A stretch of DNA of 64,000 nt, from NCBI RefSeq assembly GCF_003386165.1, contig NZ_QRDV01000004.1, positions 124,001-188,000 of the forward strand, written 5' to 3'. Source of the DNA: Winogradskyella eximia. GTDB lineage: Bacteria > Bacteroidota > Bacteroidia > Flavobacteriales > Flavobacteriaceae. Shown here in pieces: positions 40,711 to 50,309 of the stretch; position 1 is the first letter of the stretch; every line of letters begins with the position of its first letter. Below the pieces are notes generated by a model, which saw nothing but the letters and a program-made list of their open reading frames with translations, did not search any database and was not told where the DNA came from. A program made the translations under genes and the position numbers.

Positions 40711-40740
40711 AAAAAGCAGTCATATTATGACTGCTTTTTA
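40711..40740. terminator. bidirectional terminator
   Basis: AAAAAGCAGTCA-TATTA-TGACTGCTTTTT, a perfect 12-bp stem between two convergent genes, T-runs on both strands. Confidence 0.9.
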
Positions 40741-40759
40741 TATGGTACTCTAATTTTAT

Positions 40760-41413
40760 TTAGATTTTTTCTGCAGTTACTGTCACTTTCATTTCCATAT
40801 CATCATTGATAAATTTATCACCTAAATTATCAAAAAATGATTTAGAGCCATATTCAACATTCCATTTAGAACGGTCAATTGAAAAGGTTTCACTTTTTAA
40901 AGTTACCACATTATCATTTACTTCTGTTGTTACAGGGAAACTGATATTATTGGTTTTTTCTTTAATCGTTAAGTTTCCAGATAACATAGTTTTACCATCT
41001 GCCGTTGCAATACCTGTAACTTCAAAAGAAGCGGTTGGGAATGCTTCAACATTAAAAAAGTCAGCATTTTTAAGGTGTCCAGTTAATTTTGCGTTGCCTT
41101 CGTCCTCAACCGGTATATCTGCTACAACAATACTATTCATGTCAATAGTAAAATTACCACTTTCAATAGCTCCGTCGTTAAGTTCTAATTTTCCTTCTTT
41201 TATAGAAATTGTACCATTATGGCTACCTGTTGGTTTAAAACCTTTCCATTCAATCATAGATTGATCTGAATTTACTGCGTATGCAACTGCAGTTACTTCA
41301 GCCACGGCAGCTTCTTCTGTACTTGTTGTTTCAGCTTCTTTAGCTTTATCCTTACAGCCTGTAAATGCTATTAATGCAACAACAGTAAAAATTTTTAAAA
41401 ATGATGTCTTCAT
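40760..41413 (-). CDS. YceI-family lipoprotein
   Basis: 217 aa. MKTSFLKIFTVVALIAFTGCKDK has a lipobox. After a Glu/Thr/Ala-rich linker comes the YceI lipocalin-like barrel: YAVNSDQSMIEWKGFKPTGSHNGTISIKEGKLEL ... LTGHLKNADFFNVEAFPTASFEVTGI ... TFSIDRSKWNVEYGS. YceI proteins bind isoprenoid or fatty ligands; physiological role unsettled. Divergent from grpE. Confidence 0.92.
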   Translation of the reverse strand: MKTSFLKIFTVVALIAFTGCKDKAKEAETTSTEEAAVAEVTAVAYAVNSDQSMIEWKGFKPTGSHNGTISIKEGKLELNDGAIESGNFTIDMNSIVVADIPVEDEGNAKLTGHLKNADFFNVEAFPTASFEVTGIATADGKTMLSGNLTIKEKTNNISFPVTTEVNDNVVTLKSETFSIDRSKWNVEYGSKSFFDNLGDKFINDDMEMKVTVTAEKI

Positions 41414-41495
41414 GTCAGTAATTATTTGTTTTAGTTTTAAGTTGTAAAGATAAGTAATAGAAGATAAAAGTTTGATAAAAAAATGTTAATGACAT

Positions 41496-41528
41496 TTTGA
41501 CATTTTTATAATAATGGCAGTACTTTTG
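41496..41528 (+). promoter_or_regulatory. grpE-dnaJ promoter
   Basis: TTTG at 41496-41499, 21 bases, TACTTTTG at 41521-41528, an excellent match to the Bacteroidota promoter, 36 bases before the grpE ATG. No CIRCE inverted repeat is visible, so HrcA control is not indicated. Confidence 0.7.
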
Positions 41529-41564
41529 CCAATTCTAATTGAAAGATAAAAAAGAACTCTAAAA

Positions 41565-42119
41565 ATGAGTAAAAAAGATAAAAACAGTAAGGTAGAAGAT
41601 TCACAATTTGAGGATCAAACTTCTACAACAGCAGAAGCAGCTGCAGAAGAGCAAAAGGAAACTAAAACTCCAGAAGAACAATTACAAGATCAATTGGTCA
41701 GTGAGAAGGATAAATTTATGCGTTTGTTTGCTGAGTTCGAAAATTATAAAAAACGAACAACAAAAGAGCGTATAGAATTATTTAAAACAGCAAGCCAAGA
41801 TGTTATGGTGTCTATGTTGCCTGTTTTAGACGACTTTGAGCGTGCTTTAACGCATATTGAAGACGATAAAGAAGCTGAAGAATTAAGAAAAGGCGTTTTA
41901 TTAATCTATAATAAGTTAGTAAACACTTTAGAACAAAAAGGCTTAACTAAAATAGAAGTAAGACAAGGTGATACGTTTGATGCGGACAATCATGAAGCTA
42001 TTACGCAAATACCTGCACCAAGTGACGATCTTAAAGGAAAAATAATCGATGTTGTAGAACGTGGTTATAAATTAGGAGATAAAGTTATTCGTTTTCCTAA
42101 AGTAGTTATTGGACAATAA
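41565..42119 (+). CDS. grpE: nucleotide exchange factor GrpE
   Basis: 184 aa. Releases ADP from DnaK. An acidic, Glu/Gln-rich N-terminus leads into the long dimer helix (EQLQDQLVSEKDKFMRLFAEFENYKKRTTKERIELFKTASQD) and the C-terminal beta-wing with HEAITQIPAPSDDLKGKIIDVVERGYKLGDKVIRFPKVVIG, the GrpE signature. Directly upstream of dnaJ with 50 bases between; dnaK is not in this window. Confidence 0.96.
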   Translation: MSKKDKNSKVEDSQFEDQTSTTAEAAAEEQKETKTPEEQLQDQLVSEKDKFMRLFAEFENYKKRTTKERIELFKTASQDVMVSMLPVLDDFERALTHIEDDKEAEELRKGVLLIYNKLVNTLEQKGLTKIEVRQGDTFDADNHEAITQIPAPSDDLKGKIIDVVERGYKLGDKVIRFPKVVIGQ

Positions 42120-42169
42120 TATTGAAAAATGAGTTTTTACAAAAGTAAAGACGCTGAATAAATTAGTTG

Positions 42170-43294
42170 ATGAAAGAAGATTATTACGACATATTAGGAA
42201 TTAGTAAAGGAGCATCTGAAGCCGAAATTAAAAAGGCTTATCGCAAAATGGCATTAAAGTATCATCCAGATAAAAATCCTGATGATAGTAGTGCTGAAGA
42301 GAAATTTAAAAAAGCAGCAGAAGCCTACGAAGTCTTAAGTAATGCAGATAAAAAAGCACGTTACGACCAATTTGGACACCAAGCCTTCAACGGAGGAGGA
42401 GGTGGTGGCTTCGGAGGAGGCGGAATGAATATGGATGACATCTTCAGTCAATTTGGCGATATCTTCGGCGGAGGCTTTGGAGGTGGAGGCGGATTTAGTG
42501 GTTTCGGAGGAGGCGGAAGACAACGCGTCGTTAAAGGAAGTAACTTGCGTATTCGTGTTACCTTATCACTAGAGGATGTAGCAAATGGTGTAGAAAAGAA
42601 GATTAAAGTAAAACGAAAAATACAAGCTCCAGGTACTACGTATAAAACGTGTACGACATGTAATGGTGCTGGTCAAGTCACTAGAGTTACCAACACTATT
42701 TTGGGTCGTATGCAGACTTCTGCTGCTTGTCCAACTTGTGGAGGTGCTGGTCAGTCTATTGATAAAAAACCATCTGATGCTGATGAGCATGGTTTAAAAG
42801 TTTCAGAAGAGACGGTAACGGTTAAAATTCCGGCAGGTGTTGTAGATGGCATGCAGTTAAAAGTTACAGGTAAGGGTAATGATGCACCAGGAAATGGTAT
42901 TGCTGGAGATTTATTAGTTGCAATACAAGAAGAGGATCATCCAACACTAAAGCGAGAAGGAGATAATTTGCATTACGATATGTATGTAAGTTTACCAGAT
43001 GCCGTTTTAGGGAATTCAAAAGAAATTGATACCGTAACCGGAAAAGTTAGAATAAAAATAGAACCAGGTGTTCAGTCAGGCAAAATTTTAAGATTACGAG
43101 GCAAAGGAATACCAAGTATTAATGGTTATGGCAAAGGTGATCTTTTAGTTCATGTAAACGTATGGACGCCAAAGACTTTAAATAAAAAGCAAAAAGCTTT
43201 TTTTGAAAGTATGAAAGAAGATGAGCATTTTGTACCTAAGCCAGAAAGCACTGATAAATCTTTTTTTGAAAAGGTAAAAGATATGTTTTCATAA
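42170..43294 (+). CDS. dnaJ: chaperone DnaJ with a two-motif zinc region
   Basis: 374 aa from ATG at 42170; the TTG one codon earlier is less likely. J domain [36 protein letters not shown] with the HPD motif; then a long Gly/Phe-rich segment (about residues 75-125). The zinc region has only two CxxCxGxG-type motifs, CTTCNGAG and CPTCGGAG, instead of four, so it can hold one zinc ion rather than two. The C-terminal substrate-binding domains ([31 protein letters not shown]) are complete. It works with DnaK and GrpE. Confidence 0.95.
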   Translation: MKEDYYDILGISKGASEAEIKKAYRKMALKYHPDKNPDDSSAEEKFKKAAEAYEVLSNADKKARYDQFGHQAFNGGGGGGFGGGGMNMDDIFSQFGDIFGGGFGGGGGFSGFGGGGRQRVVKGSNLRIRVTLSLEDVANGVEKKIKVKRKIQAPGTTYKTCTTCNGAGQVTRVTNTILGRMQTSAACPTCGGAGQSIDKKPSDADEHGLKVSEETVTVKIPAGVVDGMQLKVTGKGNDAPGNGIAGDLLVAIQEEDHPTLKREGDNLHYDMYVSLPDAVLGNSKEIDTVTGKVRIKIEPGVQSGKILRLRGKGIPSINGYGKGDLLVHVNVWTPKTLNKKQKAFFESMKEDEHFVPKPESTDKSFFEKVKDMFS

Positions 43295-43333
43295 TCGGGA
43301 TCTATTTAATAAAATTTAGTATATTTGATTTAT

Positions 43334-43365
43334 CGCTAATGTAAATTAGCGGTAATTTTTCTTTT
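43334..43365 (+). terminator. terminator after dnaJ
   Basis: CGCTAAT-GTAA-ATTAGCG followed by a T-rich tract, 40 bases past the dnaJ stop. Confidence 0.7.
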
Positions 43366-43380
43366 TCATAGCAATTTTTT

Positions 43381-43418
43381 CCCATCCTTGTCTAACCATA
43401 AGGGTGGGTTTTGTTTTT
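43381..43418 (+). terminator. second terminator-like hairpin after dnaJ
   Basis: CCCATCCTT and AAGGGTGGG pair with one wobble around a 10-base loop, then TTTTGTTTTT. It stands 16 bases after the first hairpin and may act as a backup. Confidence 0.65.
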
Positions 43419-43673
43419 ATAGCAAAATCGTATTTTATCATCTTTGATTTAGCTATTTCTAATTAAAACTTGGAATTTTAACTGATTTATGTTCTATTAA
43501 AATCAGTACTCATTTATAAAAAAATGGCGTAATCTATTTCAGGTTTACATCTACATTTTAAAGCTGTTTTTAAAAAAATATAAAATTTGTAGAATTAATA
43601 GGCCATTTTTATTCATAATCTATAACATTTAATATCTTTACGTAATAACCAAACCCAATAAATTTAGTTAAAT
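43419..43673. other. A/T-rich intergenic region before the ABC transporter operon
   Basis: 255 bases with no open frame of interest. A near-consensus TATCTTTA lies near 43633-43640, 34 bases before the ATG at 43674, and may be the -7 element. I see no other structure. Confidence 0.4.
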
Positions 43674-44600
43674 ATGAATGACTTATTAGTTGCTAATTCC
43701 GTGTCTAAAAACTTCGGAAAATTTCAAGCGCTAAATCAAGTATCTATTGCTGTACCTAAAGGTAGCATCTTTGGCTTGCTTGGTCCAAATGGAGCAGGAA
43801 AAACTACTTTGATCCGTATTATTAACCAAATAACAATGCCAGATCAAGGCGCAGTTTTTTTAGATGGCCAACCATTAAAACCAGAGCATGTTAGAGATAT
43901 TGGTTATTTACCAGAAGAGCGTGGGTTGTATAAATCTATGAAAGTAGGAGAGCAGTGTTTATATTTGGCTCAATTAAAAGGCTTAAGTAAAACAGAAGCG
44001 AAGGCGAGGTTAAAATATTGGTTTGATAAACTAGAGATAGGAGACTGGTGGAACAAGAAAATTCAGGAATTAAGTAAAGGGCAAGCACAAAAAATTCAAT
44101 TTGTTGTAACCGTTTTACATCGCCCAAAATTGTTGATTTTTGATGAACCTTTTTCTGGTTTCGATCCTATTAATGCCAATTTAATTAAAGATGAAATCTT
44201 ACAGTTAAGGGACGAAGGAGCAACTGTGATTTTTTCAACACACAGAATGGAATCGGTTGAAGAGTTATGTGATCATATTGCGTTGATTCATAAATCTAAT
44301 AAAGTTTTAGATGGAAAACTAAACGATATAAAACGTCAATTTAAAACCAACACTTTTGAAGTTGGTTTAGAATCTCCTAATAAAGACAAAGTATTTGCCG
44401 AAATTCAAGATAAATTTGAAGTGCTTCCTGCAACCTTTAGAAATCTACATGATGATATAAAGTTAAATATTAAGCTAGGAGAGAACGCATCACCAAATGA
44501 TTTACTTTCATTTTTAACATCAAAAGCAGAGGTGCATCATTTTGTAGAAGTGATCCCTTCAGCTAGCGATATTTTTATTCAAACTGTAAAAAACAACTAA
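43674..44600 (+). CDS. ABC exporter ATP-binding subunit (NatA/YhaQ-like)
   Basis: 308 aa. Walker A GPNGAGKTT, signature LSKGQAQKIQ, Walker B LLIFDEPFSGFDP and the H-loop STHRMESVEELC are all present. The C-terminal 80 residues (KTNTFEVGLESPNKDK...) form the DUF4162-type domain found in NatA-like ATPases. It is followed 2 bases later by its membrane partner. Substrate not known; family members export sodium, antibiotics or lipids. Confidence 0.93.
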   Translation: MNDLLVANSVSKNFGKFQALNQVSIAVPKGSIFGLLGPNGAGKTTLIRIINQITMPDQGAVFLDGQPLKPEHVRDIGYLPEERGLYKSMKVGEQCLYLAQLKGLSKTEAKARLKYWFDKLEIGDWWNKKIQELSKGQAQKIQFVVTVLHRPKLLIFDEPFSGFDPINANLIKDEILQLRDEGATVIFSTHRMESVEELCDHIALIHKSNKVLDGKLNDIKRQFKTNTFEVGLESPNKDKVFAEIQDKFEVLPATFRNLHDDIKLNIKLGENASPNDLLSFLTSKAEVHHFVEVIPSASDIFIQTVKNN

Positions 44601-44602
44601 AA

Positions 44603-45916
44603 ATGAATCATTTACCCTTAATTATAAAACGTGAGTATCTTACTAAGGTTAAAAACAAATCATTCATTGTAATGACGTTTTTAAGCCCCTTAATAATGAT
44701 AGCTCTAGCAGCCGTTGTTGCATATTTATCGCAATTAAATAATGATAAAGAGCGTACCATTTCAATTTTAGATGAAACAGGATATTTAAAAGAAGTATTT
44801 CAAAATTCTGAAAATACCACTTACACTGACTTAACTGGTTTAAGTTTAGAGAATGCCATTGCCTTAGTTAAGGAAAAAAAGGATTATGGCTTATTGCACA
44901 TCGCTAGTGTAGATGTTTTAGGTGATGCTACTAATAAGATTAAATTTTACTCAGAGGAATCACCTTCGTTGAGCGTTATTTCTGGTTTAGAACAAAAAAT
45001 AGAAAAGCGATTAAAAGAAGAAAAGCTTCAAAAAGATGGTGTTACATTGGCACAAATTGAAGCATCTAAAACCAATATTGAAATTGCACAAGAAAGTTAT
45101 GACGGACAAAAGAGTTCTAAAGCAGATAATGTTGTAAAACTTATTTTTGGAGGTGCGGCTGGTTACCTACTGTTTATGTTTATAATCATTTATGGTAATA
45201 TGATTATGCGAAGTGTAATTGAAGAAAAAACAAGCCGAATTATAGAGGTTATTATTTCATCTGTAAAACCAATACAATTAATGATGGGCAAAATTATTGG
45301 TACATCATTAGCTGGTGTAACTCAGTTTGTTATTTGGTCTATTTTGGGAGGAGTTTTTATGTTTGTGCTAGGTTTTATATTCAATATAGACCTTTTGGCA
45401 ATGCAAACGCAACAACAAGAGGTGGCAATGCAAACACTTCAAGATTCTGGAATGGAGCAGAGAATAGGAGAGTTTTTTATTGCTTTTCAAAATTTACCAA
45501 TGACTAATCTTATCATTGCTTTTTTATTCTTTTTCATAGGAGGTTACCTATTGTACAGTTCGCTTTATGCAGCAATTGGTGCAGCAGTAGATAATGAAAC
45601 GGATACACAACAATTTATGTTGCCAATTCTTATGCCTTTAATGTTGGCCGTATATGTTGGTTTTTTTACGGTAATTGAAGATCCTCACGGAACGGTTTCT
45701 ACGGTGTTTTCATTTATACCGTTTACATCACCAGTTGTAATGTTAATGCGTATTCCTTTTGGTGTACCACTTTGGCAGCAAGGCTTATCTTTATTATTAC
45801 TTATAGGAACATTTGTCTTTGCAGTTTGGTTTGCAGCCAAAATATATAGAGTAGGTATTTTAATGTATGGTAAAAAACCAACCTATAAAGAACTTTTTAA
45901 ATGGTTGAAATATTAA
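44603..45916 (+). CDS. ABC-2 type permease (NatB/YhaP-like)
   Basis: 437 aa. One N-terminal membrane helix (SFIVMTFLSPLIMIALAAVVAYL), then an extracytoplasmic loop of about 150 residues, then five to six helices (LIFGGAAGYLLFMFIIIYGNMIM, SLAGVTQFVIWSILGGVFMFVLGFI, LIIAFLFFFIGGYLLYSSLYAAIGA and so on). RSVIEEKTSRIIEVIISSVKPIQLMMGKIIG is the usual coupling-helix region of ABC2_membrane_3. Works with the ATPase just upstream. Confidence 0.93.
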   Translation: MNHLPLIIKREYLTKVKNKSFIVMTFLSPLIMIALAAVVAYLSQLNNDKERTISILDETGYLKEVFQNSENTTYTDLTGLSLENAIALVKEKKDYGLLHIASVDVLGDATNKIKFYSEESPSLSVISGLEQKIEKRLKEEKLQKDGVTLAQIEASKTNIEIAQESYDGQKSSKADNVVKLIFGGAAGYLLFMFIIIYGNMIMRSVIEEKTSRIIEVIISSVKPIQLMMGKIIGTSLAGVTQFVIWSILGGVFMFVLGFIFNIDLLAMQTQQQEVAMQTLQDSGMEQRIGEFFIAFQNLPMTNLIIAFLFFFIGGYLLYSSLYAAIGAAVDNETDTQQFMLPILMPLMLAVYVGFFTVIEDPHGTVSTVFSFIPFTSPVVMLMRIPFGVPLWQQGLSLLLLIGTFVFAVWFAAKIYRVGILMYGKKPTYKELFKWLKY

Positions 45917-45919
45917 TCA

Positions 45920-46795
45920 ATGGTTCAGAATTTTGATGATATAGAAGATAAAATTACAGAAAGTGGTGCTTGGGAGAAAACCCGAGATTTCTTAGGGTTA
46001 CACATGGAAATTGGTAATGATATTAGTATTTCCATCCTTGATGTATTAATAGTTATTACTGCTATATTTATTACAACAATAGTATTAAGAATAGTTTTAA
46101 AAATAATAACTAGAAATTTGCCTGATGATGATAAAGGTAAATTTAGTGTTGTTTATGGCTACTTTAGATGGTTAATTTATCTCATAATATTATTAGTAAC
46201 GTTACATAGTGTTGGTGTTAATGTAACAGCCGTTTTTGCAGCTTCTGCAGCACTTTTAATAGGTATTGGTTTAGCGTTGCAGACCTTGTTTCAAGATATT
46301 ATTTCTGGAGTTTTTATATTGATTGACCAATCTGTACATGTTGGTGATATTATTGAAATTGATGGTAAAGTAGGTCGAGTAGAAGAAATTAAATTAAGAA
46401 CCACTAGAGCTGTAACTATCGATAATAAAGTGTTAGTAATTCCTAATCATTTATATTTAGAAAACAGTTTGTACAATTGGACACAAAACGGAACTACAAC
46501 GCGAGAAAGTGTAGAAGTAGGTGTCGCTTACGGAAGTGATGTTCAGTTGGTTAGAAAGTTGTTATTGCAAGCAGCGAGTACAAATGATAGAGTGCTTTCA
46601 GAGCCAGAACCATCGGTTATTTTTACTAATTTTGGAGATAGTTCATTAGATTTTAAATTGGTATTTACATTGTCTGATAGTTTTAAAGCTCAGTTTCCAA
46701 AAAGTGAAATTCGGTTTGAAATTGAACGCCTTTTTAGAGAAAACAATGTGTCAATTCCGTTTCCGCAACGCGACATACATATTATTCAAAAATAA
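45920..46795 (+). CDS. small-conductance mechanosensitive channel (MscS family)
   Basis: 291 aa. Two to three membrane helices, then the pore-lining TM3 with VFAASAALLIGIGLALQTLFQDIISGVFILIDQSVHVGD and the beta domain IIEIDGKVGRVEEIKLRTTRAVTIDNKVLVIPNHLYLENSLYNWTQ. The C-terminal alpha/beta domain ends FPQRDIHI. Opens under membrane tension to release solutes. Its start is 3 bases after the ABC permease stop, so it belongs to that operon. Confidence 0.93.
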   Translation: MVQNFDDIEDKITESGAWEKTRDFLGLHMEIGNDISISILDVLIVITAIFITTIVLRIVLKIITRNLPDDDKGKFSVVYGYFRWLIYLIILLVTLHSVGVNVTAVFAASAALLIGIGLALQTLFQDIISGVFILIDQSVHVGDIIEIDGKVGRVEEIKLRTTRAVTIDNKVLVIPNHLYLENSLYNWTQNGTTTRESVEVGVAYGSDVQLVRKLLLQAASTNDRVLSEPEPSVIFTNFGDSSLDFKLVFTLSDSFKAQFPKSEIRFEIERLFRENNVSIPFPQRDIHIIQK

Positions 46796-46854
46796 AATAA
46801 GCTTTAAGTGCTATCCTTACAAGTCCTTATTCAACATAAAAATAAATTAAAGTT

Positions 46855-48018
46855 ATGCCAAAAATATTAATTATAGAAGATGAAGCTGCGATTAGACGTG
46901 TGTTAGTCAAAATACTTTCTGAAGAAAATAATACGTACCAAGTTGAAGAAGCTGAAGATGGTTTGGTTGGGATTGAAAAAATAAAGAAAGAAGATTATGA
47001 TTTGGTGCTTTGCGATATTAAGATGCCAAAAATGGATGGTGTTGAAGTTTTAGAGGCTGTAAAAAAGATTAAACCAGAAACGCCAATGGTTATGATTTCT
47101 GGCCATGGTGATTTAGATACTGCAGTAAATACGATGCGCTTGGGAGCTTTTGATTATATTTCTAAGCCGCCAGATTTAAACCGCTTACTTAATACAGTGC
47201 GTATTGCTTTAGACCGAAAAGAGTTGGTTGTTGAAAACAAAATGTTGAAGAAAAAAGTAAGTAAAAACTACGAAATGATTGGTGCGAGCGATGGCATTGC
47301 TCGTATTAAGGATATGATTGATAAAGTAGCGCCAACGGATGCTCGCGTTTTAATTACAGGTCCAAATGGAACAGGTAAGGAACTTGTTGCGCATTGGTTA
47401 CATCAAAAAAGTGAACGATCTAAAGGACCAATGATTGAGGTGAATTGTGCCGCAATTCCATCAGAATTAATTGAAAGTGAATTATTCGGTCATGTAAAAG
47501 GAGCATTTACTTCAGCAGCAAAAGATAGAGCAGGTAAGTTTGAAGCTGCCAATGGAGGTACTATATTTTTAGATGAGATAGGTGATATGAGCTTGTCTGC
47601 ACAGGCCAAAGTATTACGAGCCTTGCAAGAAAGTAGAATTCAACGTGTTGGTAGTGATAAAGACATTAAAGTTAATGTTAGAGTTGTAGCTGCGACCAAT
47701 AAAAACCTTAAAAAAGAAATTGAAGAAGGGAATTTTAGAGAAGATTTATATCACAGATTAGCGGTTATTTTAATTGAAGTGCCAGCGCTTAATGAGAGAC
47801 GTGAAGACATTCCATTATTAATAAATTATTTTGCTGAAAAGATCTCTAGTGAACAAGGCACTGCTAAAAAATCATTTTCTGCTAAGGCTATTAAATTGCT
47901 TCAAAATTATGATTGGACAGGTAATATTCGTGAGCTGAGAAATGTTGTTGAACGTTTAATTATTTTAGGAGAAAAAGAAGTTAGTGAGAATGATGTAAAA
48001 GCTTTTGCTTCTAAATAA
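46855..48018 (+). CDS. sigma-54 response regulator lacking a DNA-binding domain
   Basis: 387 aa. Receiver domain 1-120 with the phosphoacceptor in LVLCDIKMPKMDG and the conserved Lys in FDYISKPPD; AAA+ domain with a modified Walker A GPNGTGKELVAHW, the sigma-54 contact loop GAFTSA intact (HVKGAFTSAAKDRAGKFE), Walker B GGTIFLDEIGDMS and the arginine finger region. The protein stops at ENDVKAFASK, just after the AAA lid, where NtrC-type proteins normally carry a Fis-type HTH of about 50 residues. It may activate from solution or with a partner. No histidine kinase is adjacent. Confidence 0.9.
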   Translation: MPKILIIEDEAAIRRVLVKILSEENNTYQVEEAEDGLVGIEKIKKEDYDLVLCDIKMPKMDGVEVLEAVKKIKPETPMVMISGHGDLDTAVNTMRLGAFDYISKPPDLNRLLNTVRIALDRKELVVENKMLKKKVSKNYEMIGASDGIARIKDMIDKVAPTDARVLITGPNGTGKELVAHWLHQKSERSKGPMIEVNCAAIPSELIESELFGHVKGAFTSAAKDRAGKFEAANGGTIFLDEIGDMSLSAQAKVLRALQESRIQRVGSDKDIKVNVRVVAATNKNLKKEIEEGNFREDLYHRLAVILIEVPALNERREDIPLLINYFAEKISSEQGTAKKSFSAKAIKLLQNYDWTGNIRELRNVVERLIILGEKEVSENDVKAFASK

Positions 48019-48029
48019 AATTTATAATT

Positions 48030-48911
48030 ATGAAAGACATTCACATAAAGGATTTTAAGATTTCTTCAAAAATCAATATCAAGGATTTACCAACATCACT
48101 TGATTTAGGACTAAATAAAAAGAAAATTGAACGCGAGCTAAGAACTGTAAGTGAAAACTTAGCAGACATTCAAAATACCATGTATGCACATGGTAAGTAT
48201 GCTGTTTTAATGTGTATTCAAGGTATGGATACAGCAGGAAAAGATAGTTTGATTCGTGAAGTTTTTAAAGAATTTAATGTCAGAGGTATTGTTGCTCACA
48301 GTTTTAAAAAACCTACGGAATTAGAGTTAAAGCACGATTATTTATGGAGGCATGTTATTGCCTTACCTGCGAGAGGAAAATTTGGCATATTTAACAGAAC
48401 GCATTACGAAAACGTACTTGTAACTAGAGTGCATCCGGAATATCTAATGTATGAAAACATGCCACATGTTAATAGTTTAGAAGATGTTAACGAGGCCTTT
48501 TGGGACAAACGGATTAATGAAATCAATAATTTCGAAAAGCATATTGCCGATAATGGTACCATCGTTTTTAAATTCTTTTTAAACATATCTAAAGACGAAC
48601 AAAAAAATAGATTATTAAGACGACTTAATAAACCAGAAAAAAACTGGAAATTTTCACCAGACGACTTAGACGAACGTTTATGTTGGGATCAATACCAAAC
48701 GTATTATGAAGATGCTTTAAATAGAACATCTAAACCACACGCACCTTGGTATAATATTCCTGCAGACGATAAACCAACAGCACGATATATTGTGGCAAAA
48801 ATCTTATATGACACTTTAAAAACGTATACAGATATTAAAGAGCCAGAATTACCTGCGCATCAAAAAGAAAATATAGATTTATATAAAGCCCAATTAGAAA
48901 ATGAAGACTAG
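48030..48911 (+). CDS. ppk2: polyphosphate kinase 2
   Basis: 293 aa, single-domain PPK2 (class I length). Transfers phosphate between polyphosphate and nucleoside diphosphates. Walker A is QGMDTAGKDSLIREVF, followed by FNVRGIVAHSFKKPTELELKHDYLWRHVIALPARGKFGIFNRTHYENVLVTRVHPE, the PPK2 core with Walker B, and the lid region KNRLLRRLNKPEKNWKFSPDDLDER. It lies 12 bases after the sigma-54 regulator and overlaps the next gene by 11 bases. Confidence 0.94.
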   Translation: MKDIHIKDFKISSKINIKDLPTSLDLGLNKKKIERELRTVSENLADIQNTMYAHGKYAVLMCIQGMDTAGKDSLIREVFKEFNVRGIVAHSFKKPTELELKHDYLWRHVIALPARGKFGIFNRTHYENVLVTRVHPEYLMYENMPHVNSLEDVNEAFWDKRINEINNFEKHIADNGTIVFKFFLNISKDEQKNRLLRRLNKPEKNWKFSPDDLDERLCWDQYQTYYEDALNRTSKPHAPWYNIPADDKPTARYIVAKILYDTLKTYTDIKEPELPAHQKENIDLYKAQLENED

Positions 48912-50304
48912 AATAGTTACTATTATTTTATGCTGTTTTACAGCATTTAATTTTGCTCAGAATGACGAGTCTGTTTTAAAAGAAGTGTATAAGACATCGC
49001 TTACTAATGGGAAAAGTTATGAATGGCTAGAGCATTTATCTAATGAGATTGGAGGGAGATTGTCTGGTTCTAAAAATGCAGAGTTGGCAGTTCAATATAC
49101 TAAAGCTGAATTAGAAAAATTAGGTTTAGACAAAGTTTGGTTACAGCCAGTTATGGTTCCTAAGTGGGAAAGAGGAGAAAAAGAAAAGGCGTTTTTTGAA
49201 ATTGCAGGTTTTGTTAAAGAAGTTAATATTTGTGCTTTAGGTGGTTCTGTCGCTACTGCTAAGGATGGTGTTTCTGCTGAGGTTGTAGAGGTTCATGATT
49301 TTGAAGAATTAGCTGCTTTAGGAAAAGAAAAAATTGAAGGAAAAATTGTGTTTTATAACCGTCCGATGCAAGCCGATTTAATAAGTACGTTTAATGCTTA
49401 TGGAGGTTGTGTAAATCAGCGATATGCTGGTGCTATGGAAGCTGGTAAGTATGGTGCTGTAGGTGTTATTGTACGTTCAATGAACTTGCGTCAAGATGAT
49501 TATCCTCATACTGGGAGCATGAGTTATGGTGATTTACCAATTAATCAGCGTATACCGTCTGCTGCCATCAGTACTAATGGAGCCGAGAAGTTGAGCGAAG
49601 CACTAAAACAAAACAAAGAACTTAAGTTTTACTTTAAACAAAATTGTAAGCAATTTGAAGATGTGCAATCTTATAATGTTATTGGCGAAATTACAGGACA
49701 TAAATTTCCTAATGAATATATTATAGTTGGTGGCCATTTAGATTCATGGGATTTGGGTGATGGTGCACATGATGATGGTGCTGGTGTTGTTCAATCAATG
49801 GATGTTTTAAGATTATTAAAAAAGAGCGGAATTAAACCAAAACGTACCATCAGAGTTGTTTTGTTTATGAATGAAGAGAACGGTTTACGTGGTGCAACAA
49901 AATATGCTGAAGTTGCCAAAGCAAAAAATGAGAATCACATTTTTGCATTAGAGAGTGACGCAGGTGGTTTTACACCTAGAGGATTTTCGTTTGCAGCCAA
50001 TTCTACAAATTTCGATCAAGTATTAGGTTGGAAAGATTTATTTAAACCTTATTTAATTCATTATTTTGAGTTAGGTGGAAGTGGTGCAGATGTTGGTCCA
50101 TTAAAAACCGATACTAATGTGCTCGCTGGTTTACGACCAGATTCACAACGTTATTTTGATCACCATCATGCAGCAAATGATACTTTTGAACATGTAAATA
50201 AGCGCGAACTAGAATTAGGTACTGCTACTATGACAGCATTGGTTTATTTATTTGATAAGTATGGTGTAAATCCTATTTCTGGTACTAAAAAGATTAAGGA
50301 TTAA
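48901..50304 (+). CDS. secreted M28-family metallopeptidase (carboxypeptidase Q-like)
   Basis: 467 aa with signal peptide MKTRIVTIILCCFTAFNFAQ. A PA-like inserted domain (residues about 110-250) precedes the co-catalytic zinc core: GGHLDSWDLGDGAHDDGAGV (His and bridging Asp), MNEENGLRGATKYAE (catalytic Glu and ligand), ESDAGG and FDHHHAANDTFEH (last His). Predicted aminopeptidase or dipeptidase of the periplasm. Its start overlaps the ppk2 end by 11 bases. Confidence 0.92.
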   Translation: MKTRIVTIILCCFTAFNFAQNDESVLKEVYKTSLTNGKSYEWLEHLSNEIGGRLSGSKNAELAVQYTKAELEKLGLDKVWLQPVMVPKWERGEKEKAFFEIAGFVKEVNICALGGSVATAKDGVSAEVVEVHDFEELAALGKEKIEGKIVFYNRPMQADLISTFNAYGGCVNQRYAGAMEAGKYGAVGVIVRSMNLRQDDYPHTGSMSYGDLPINQRIPSAAISTNGAEKLSEALKQNKELKFYFKQNCKQFEDVQSYNVIGEITGHKFPNEYIIVGGHLDSWDLGDGAHDDGAGVVQSMDVLRLLKKSGIKPKRTIRVVLFMNEENGLRGATKYAEVAKAKNENHIFALESDAGGFTPRGFSFAANSTNFDQVLGWKDLFKPYLIHYFELGGSGADVGPLKTDTNVLAGLRPDSQRYFDHHHAANDTFEHVNKRELELGTATMTALVYLFDKYGVNPISGTKKIKD

Positions 50305-50309
50305 ATGAC

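Noticed and set aside
41414..41564. CIRCE (HrcA) operator before grpE-dnaJ
   Set aside because: No TTAGCACTC-N9-GAGTGCTAA-like inverted repeat is present; an ordinary promoter is.
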